Of a stretch of 17,080 bases of DNA, positions 14,472-17,080 are shown one piece after another. The position numbers and the translations under genes were made by a program. This DNA is from an uncultured Flammeovirgaceae bacterium (lineage in GTDB: Bacteria > Bacteroidota > Bacteroidia > Cytophagales > Cyclobacteriaceae). Each line of letters opens with the position of its first letter. Positions within the stretch are counted from its first letter, which is position 1. The notes under the pieces were generated by a model, which saw only the letters and a list, made by a program, of their open reading frames with translations, was not told where the DNA came from and did not search any database. The stretch is from NCBI GenBank assembly GCA_937138955.1, contig CAKZPJ010000011.1, forward strand, positions 1 through 17,080, read 5' to 3'.

Positions 14472-15071
14472 ATGCTGAAGATTATACGTCATACGGTTAT
14501 TGGGTTAATTGCATTTATCTTGAGTGCATCTTTATTTATCCAGTCTGATCAAATTCAAGATTTTACCTTACCTAATGTGGTTAGCGGTACGGATTTTTCT
14601 TTATCGCAGTACAAGAATGCTGAAGCAGTTGTCATTATTTTTACTAGTCTTTACTGCCCTTACGCCAAATTTTACGAAGATCGTATCTCTAGATTAGCTG
14701 ACCAATATCGTAATGATTCCAAGGTTCGATTTATTCTTATCAATCCTAATAATCCAGCTAAAAGCAGGGCTGATGCCTCCGAAAATGTTGCTGCTCTTGC
14801 CAAACGTCGTCGGTTGGGAATTCCGGTTTTGATTGATCAGTCTCAACAAGTGGCTGATTTATTTGGTGCTGAGAAAACACCTGAGGCTTTTGTACTCACA
14901 CCTTATCAAGATTCTTTCCGAATTGCTTATCGCGGGGCTATTGATGATAACCCTCAAGTTGAGATAGATGTTCGACACCACTACCTCCAATCTGCAATTA
15001 ATTCTGCTTCTCAGCGTCAACCTATTGTTGTTGATCAAACCACAATCACAGGTTGCATGATTAAACGATAG
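14472..15071 (+). CDS. Membrane-anchored or secreted redoxin (AhpC/TSA-like)
   Basis: 199 residues. The N-terminus (residues 6-24, VIGLIAFILSASLFIQ) is a hydrophobic signal or anchor. A thioredoxin-fold redoxin domain follows: DFTLPNVVSGTDFSLSQYK (30-48), VVIIFTSLYCPYAKFYEDR (53-71) and GIPVLIDQSQQVADLFGAEKT then PEAFVLTP in the second half. The active site is CPYA with only one cysteine (Cys62). A second cysteine sits at the very end in TGCMIKR (Cys195), a tail shared with a redoxin subfamily ending in a form such as GCPIKR. A Cys62-Cys195 disulfide is a plausible resolving pair. It could be a thiol peroxidase-like enzyme or an oxidoreductase. The partner is unknown. The gene is single, converging on galU with 9 bp between ends. 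Confidence 0.82.
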   Translation: MLKIIRHTVIGLIAFILSASLFIQSDQIQDFTLPNVVSGTDFSLSQYKNAEAVVIIFTSLYCPYAKFYEDRISRLADQYRNDSKVRFILINPNNPAKSRADASENVAALAKRRRLGIPVLIDQSQQVADLFGAEKTPEAFVLTPYQDSFRIAYRGAIDDNPQVEIDVRHHYLQSAINSASQRQPIVVDQTTITGCMIKR

Positions 15072-15080
15072 TACTACGTA

Positions 15081-15950
15081 TTATGAATGTTCTTTTAAAA
15101 CTTCTCTTAGATACGATAAAAAGTCAGCAGAAAATTCTTTTCGCCTAAGAGCAAACTCTACTGTTGTTTTCAAAAAGTCTAGTTTGTTTCCAATATCGTA
15201 TCTCTTTCCCTCAATTGTATTTGAGATAAGCATCTCTCGCTTCATCAGCAAATGCAATGCGTCTGTCAGTTGAATTTCATTGCCTTTTCCTTTTGGAGTA
15301 TTTTCTATAGCTCGGAAAATTTCAGGAGTTAGAATATACCGACCCGCAATTGCCAAATTAGAAGGAGCTTGTTCAGGGGAAGGTTTTTCTATTAGACTTT
15401 GTACTTCTACCAGTTTTTCGCTAATATTTTTTCCTCCAGCAATACCATACCGTGAAACTTTGTCTTTGGGAACCTCCTCTACCGCAATAATAGAACAGCG
15501 GTACTGCTCGTAAGTATCTATCAACTGCTGAGTAACCGGAATCACCGAGCTTACTACAGTATCACCGAGAAGAACTGCAAACGGCTCATTTCCTACGTGC
15601 TGCCGAGCATGATAAATAGCATCACCTAAGCCGTTTACCTCTTTTTGCCGGATATAATGAATATTAGCCATATCGGCAATTCGCATCACTTCATTATAGA
15701 AGCTTTCGTCCTCCTTTTGAGCTAAACGAGATTCTAGCTCATAATTTCGGTCGAAGTGATCTTCTATGGTTCGTTTCCCTTTACCTGAGATAATCAATAT
15801 ATCGTCAATCCCCGAGTCTACTGCCTCCTGCACTACATATTGAATAGTTGGGGTATCAATAATGGGAAGCATTTCTTTAGGTTGTGCTTTGGTAGCTGGT
15901 AAAAACCTAGTACCTAATCCCGCCGCCGGAATAATTGCTTTTCTAACCAT
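15081..15950 (-). CDS. galU: UTP-glucose-1-phosphate uridylyltransferase (GalU-type)
   Basis: Makes a UDP-sugar and pyrophosphate from UTP and a sugar 1-phosphate. In GalU the sugar is glucose. 289 residues, the usual bacterial GalU length. AIIPAAGLGTRFLPATKAQP (5-24) with the following KEMLPI is the nucleotidyltransferase signature. IQYVVQEAVDSGI, VLLGDTVV, the catalytic-region LIEKP stretch and GKGNEIQLTDAL complete the fold. It is the second gene of a pair: the upstream GHMP kinase, on the same strand, ends 3 bp before this start. That makes GlcA-1-phosphate or another kinase product a possible substrate instead of, or besides, glucose 1-phosphate. Sequence alone does not settle this. Confidence 0.93.
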   Translation of the reverse strand: MVRKAIIPAAGLGTRFLPATKAQPKEMLPIIDTPTIQYVVQEAVDSGIDDILIISGKGKRTIEDHFDRNYELESRLAQKEDESFYNEVMRIADMANIHYIRQKEVNGLGDAIYHARQHVGNEPFAVLLGDTVVSSVIPVTQQLIDTYEQYRCSIIAVEEVPKDKVSRYGIAGGKNISEKLVEVQSLIEKPSPEQAPSNLAIAGRYILTPEIFRAIENTPKGKGNEIQLTDALHLLMKREMLISNTIEGKRYDIGNKLDFLKTTVEFALRRKEFSADFLSYLREVLKEHS

Positions 15951-15953
15951 GAT

Positions 15954-16958
15954 TTAAAATGTATAGGGCTTAATTACCCGTGCATTAATTTTTTTAAGTT
16001 CTACCACTAGTTTGTTCAGCACTTCGTCATCTTTATACACTCCAATAATTGAACCGCCTGAACCTGTAAATTTAGCCGAAGCTCCGCACCTACGCGCAGT
16101 GGCTACTAATTCTTTATTACTAGCGCTAATGTTCATAATTTCGCATCGTAGATCGAAATTCTCATTCATTAGCTCATGCAAAGCTTTCTCATCCTGTTTC
16201 TGAATAGCCTCCTTGCCTGCTTCTGCTAAAGCAGCTATTTTTCCAATTGTTTTAATTACTTCTTTATCCCCTTTATCAAATCGTGCTCTTACATCATTGA
16301 ATACTGCGCCCGAGACTTTCCCCAAATCAATTTTGTACGCCATATATAGTTTTGGTAGTAGAGTAGGATCTAGTCGTTCGTAATTTCCTCCCCTCTGCTT
16401 CCGCATAATTTCTTCATTAAAGTCCATGTACACACAGCCTTCATAGACTTGGGCAACCCGATCCTGTAAGCCAGCGTTAATTCCCAGCTCATCTACTTCA
16501 GCCGATAGAATTAGCGTAGGTAATACTTCTACAGGTATTTCCACCTCATAGTATTCCATTAATGCTCTCATGGTAGCAGTAATAATAGCACTCGATCCGG
16601 CTAGACCTACTTGCCGAGGAATTGAAGAATGGTAGCGAATAGTAAAATTTTTACTAGTTAACCTTATATTCTGCTCCTCAGCGTATTCACAGAATCGCTT
16701 AATAGCAGCTTTGATTAAACGTGAACCACCGTAGTATCCTGTTAATTTTACTGAGTCTACCAGATGATAGATATTGCGATATATGTTATCGTCTTGCTCC
16801 TGCTGTTCTATTTGTAGTTCAGGGGAGGGGTAGAGCGAGATTCTTGCTCCAAAATTACGGACGATGATTGAGATTGTTTTCCCAAAGTACCCGTCTGTGG
16901 GGTTACCTAATAAACCAGCTCGCGCGTAGGCAGTAGTTTCTATAATTCCGTGACTCAT
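15954..16958 (-). CDS. Glucuronokinase-like GHMP sugar kinase
   Basis: 334 residues of the GHMP kinase superfamily. The first block YARAGLLGNPTDGYFGKTIS (11-30) is the plant glucuronokinase signature (YARIGLLGNPSDVYFGRTIS in Arabidopsis, from memory). The glycine-serine ATP loop is PRQVGLAGSSAI (114-125), AGLQDRVAQVY (162-172) is the glucuronokinase-type motif, and GASAKFTGSGGSI (292-304) is the third GHMP motif. Known plant members phosphorylate D-glucuronate at C1 with ATP. The resemblance runs the full length, so a sugar 1-kinase acting on an acidic or related sugar is a fair inference. Galactokinase, mevalonate kinase and heptose kinases (all GHMP) fit less well. It leads a two-gene unit with galU, with a 3-bp gap. 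Confidence 0.85.
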   Translation of the reverse strand: MSHGIIETTAYARAGLLGNPTDGYFGKTISIIVRNFGARISLYPSPELQIEQQEQDDNIYRNIYHLVDSVKLTGYYGGSRLIKAAIKRFCEYAEEQNIRLTSKNFTIRYHSSIPRQVGLAGSSAIITATMRALMEYYEVEIPVEVLPTLILSAEVDELGINAGLQDRVAQVYEGCVYMDFNEEIMRKQRGGNYERLDPTLLPKLYMAYKIDLGKVSGAVFNDVRARFDKGDKEVIKTIGKIAALAEAGKEAIQKQDEKALHELMNENFDLRCEIMNISASNKELVATARRCGASAKFTGSGGSIIGVYKDDEVLNKLVVELKKINARVIKPYTF

Positions 16959-16962
16959 ATCT

Positions 16963-16986
16963 TATATTGACGATAAGTCAAATATA
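16963..16986 (-). promoter_or_regulatory. Predicted promoter with overlapping inverted repeat for the kinase-galU pair
   Basis: The minus strand reads TATATTTG at 16986-16979, a perfect match to the Bacteroidota -7 box TAnnTTTG, 20 bases before the ATG at 16958. A TTTC further upstream could be a weak -33 element. The same DNA forms an inverted repeat, TATATTGAC (16963-16971) and GTCAAATATA (16977-16986), with one bulged base, so a repressor or activator could bind over the box and the start of transcription. Confidence 0.5.
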
Positions 16987-17024
16987 GTCATAAATCTGAC
17001 TGAAATTTCTGAGCGAGATCGAAT

Positions 17025-17057
17025 AAAAAACCCCCCATCTCTTTTCAGGGATGGGGG
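17025..17057 (-). terminator. Rho-independent terminator on the minus strand
   Basis: An 11-bp stem with one G-U pair, CCCCCATCTCT (17032-17042) and AGGGATGGGGG (17047-17057), has a 4-base loop. On the minus strand it is followed by TTTTTT (17030-17025). It lies upstream of the kinase gene, so it must end the transcript of a minus-strand gene whose body is beyond the right edge. It also isolates the kinase-galU unit from it. Confidence 0.85.
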
Positions 17058-17080
17058 ATTGATAAGAAAAAGGCGGCGAC

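Noticed and set aside
1..17080. A defence system or integrated phage
   Set aside because: Apart from the polyvalent-type kinase and the IS fragments, no phage, restriction, toxin-antitoxin, integrase or effector genes are visible.

Overview
The window looks like chromosomal DNA of a Bacteroidota bacterium, probably a Cytophagales-type marine or soil heterotroph. Four things point there: -7 boxes of the TAnnTTTG type upstream of several genes, few clear Shine-Dalgarno sites, a relic of the large FtsX-like permease family that is abundant in this phylum, and protein sequences that read as Bacteroidota orthologues. The taxonomic call is an inference from recognition, not from a search. Most genes are ordinary housekeeping genes. 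I see no CRISPR array, no restriction or abortive-infection cassette, no rRNA or tRNA, and no intact mobile element.

Layout, left to right. A LacI-type regulator (cut by the left edge) lies just upstream of class II fructose-bisphosphate aldolase. After a spacer with three hairpins comes a small kinase-fold protein of the kind found in polyvalent proteins. Phosphoenolpyruvate carboxylase (minus strand) and a beta-carbonic anhydrase (plus strand) are divergent neighbours, which makes sense because the anhydrase makes the bicarbonate the carboxylase uses. Next is a decayed internal piece of an FtsX-like permease. It is followed by threonine synthase and homoserine kinase, a thrB-thrC pair without thrA.

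From 9.9 to 10.7 kb lies a small gene graveyard: an IS1-type InsA zinc-finger fragment, a frameshifted C-terminal piece of an IS630 transposase, and the C-terminal half of a NUDIX gene joined almost exactly to the IS630 piece.

A four-gene minus-strand run follows, in transcription order WD40 propeller, DivIVA-domain protein, dihydroneopterin aldolase and a ChaN/Tiki-like protein. It has very short gaps and one ATGA overlap. A 4'-phosphopantetheinyl transferase diverges from it across only 19 bp. A secreted or membrane-anchored redoxin comes next. The window closes with a GalU-type nucleotidyltransferase and a GHMP kinase that closely resembles plant glucuronokinase, and then a strong terminator for a gene beyond the right edge.

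The most interesting point is the last pair. A glucuronokinase-like enzyme and a sugar-1-phosphate uridylyltransferase, 3 bp apart and under one promoter with an overlapping inverted repeat, could form a salvage route from free uronic acid to UDP-uronate. That route is known mainly from plants.
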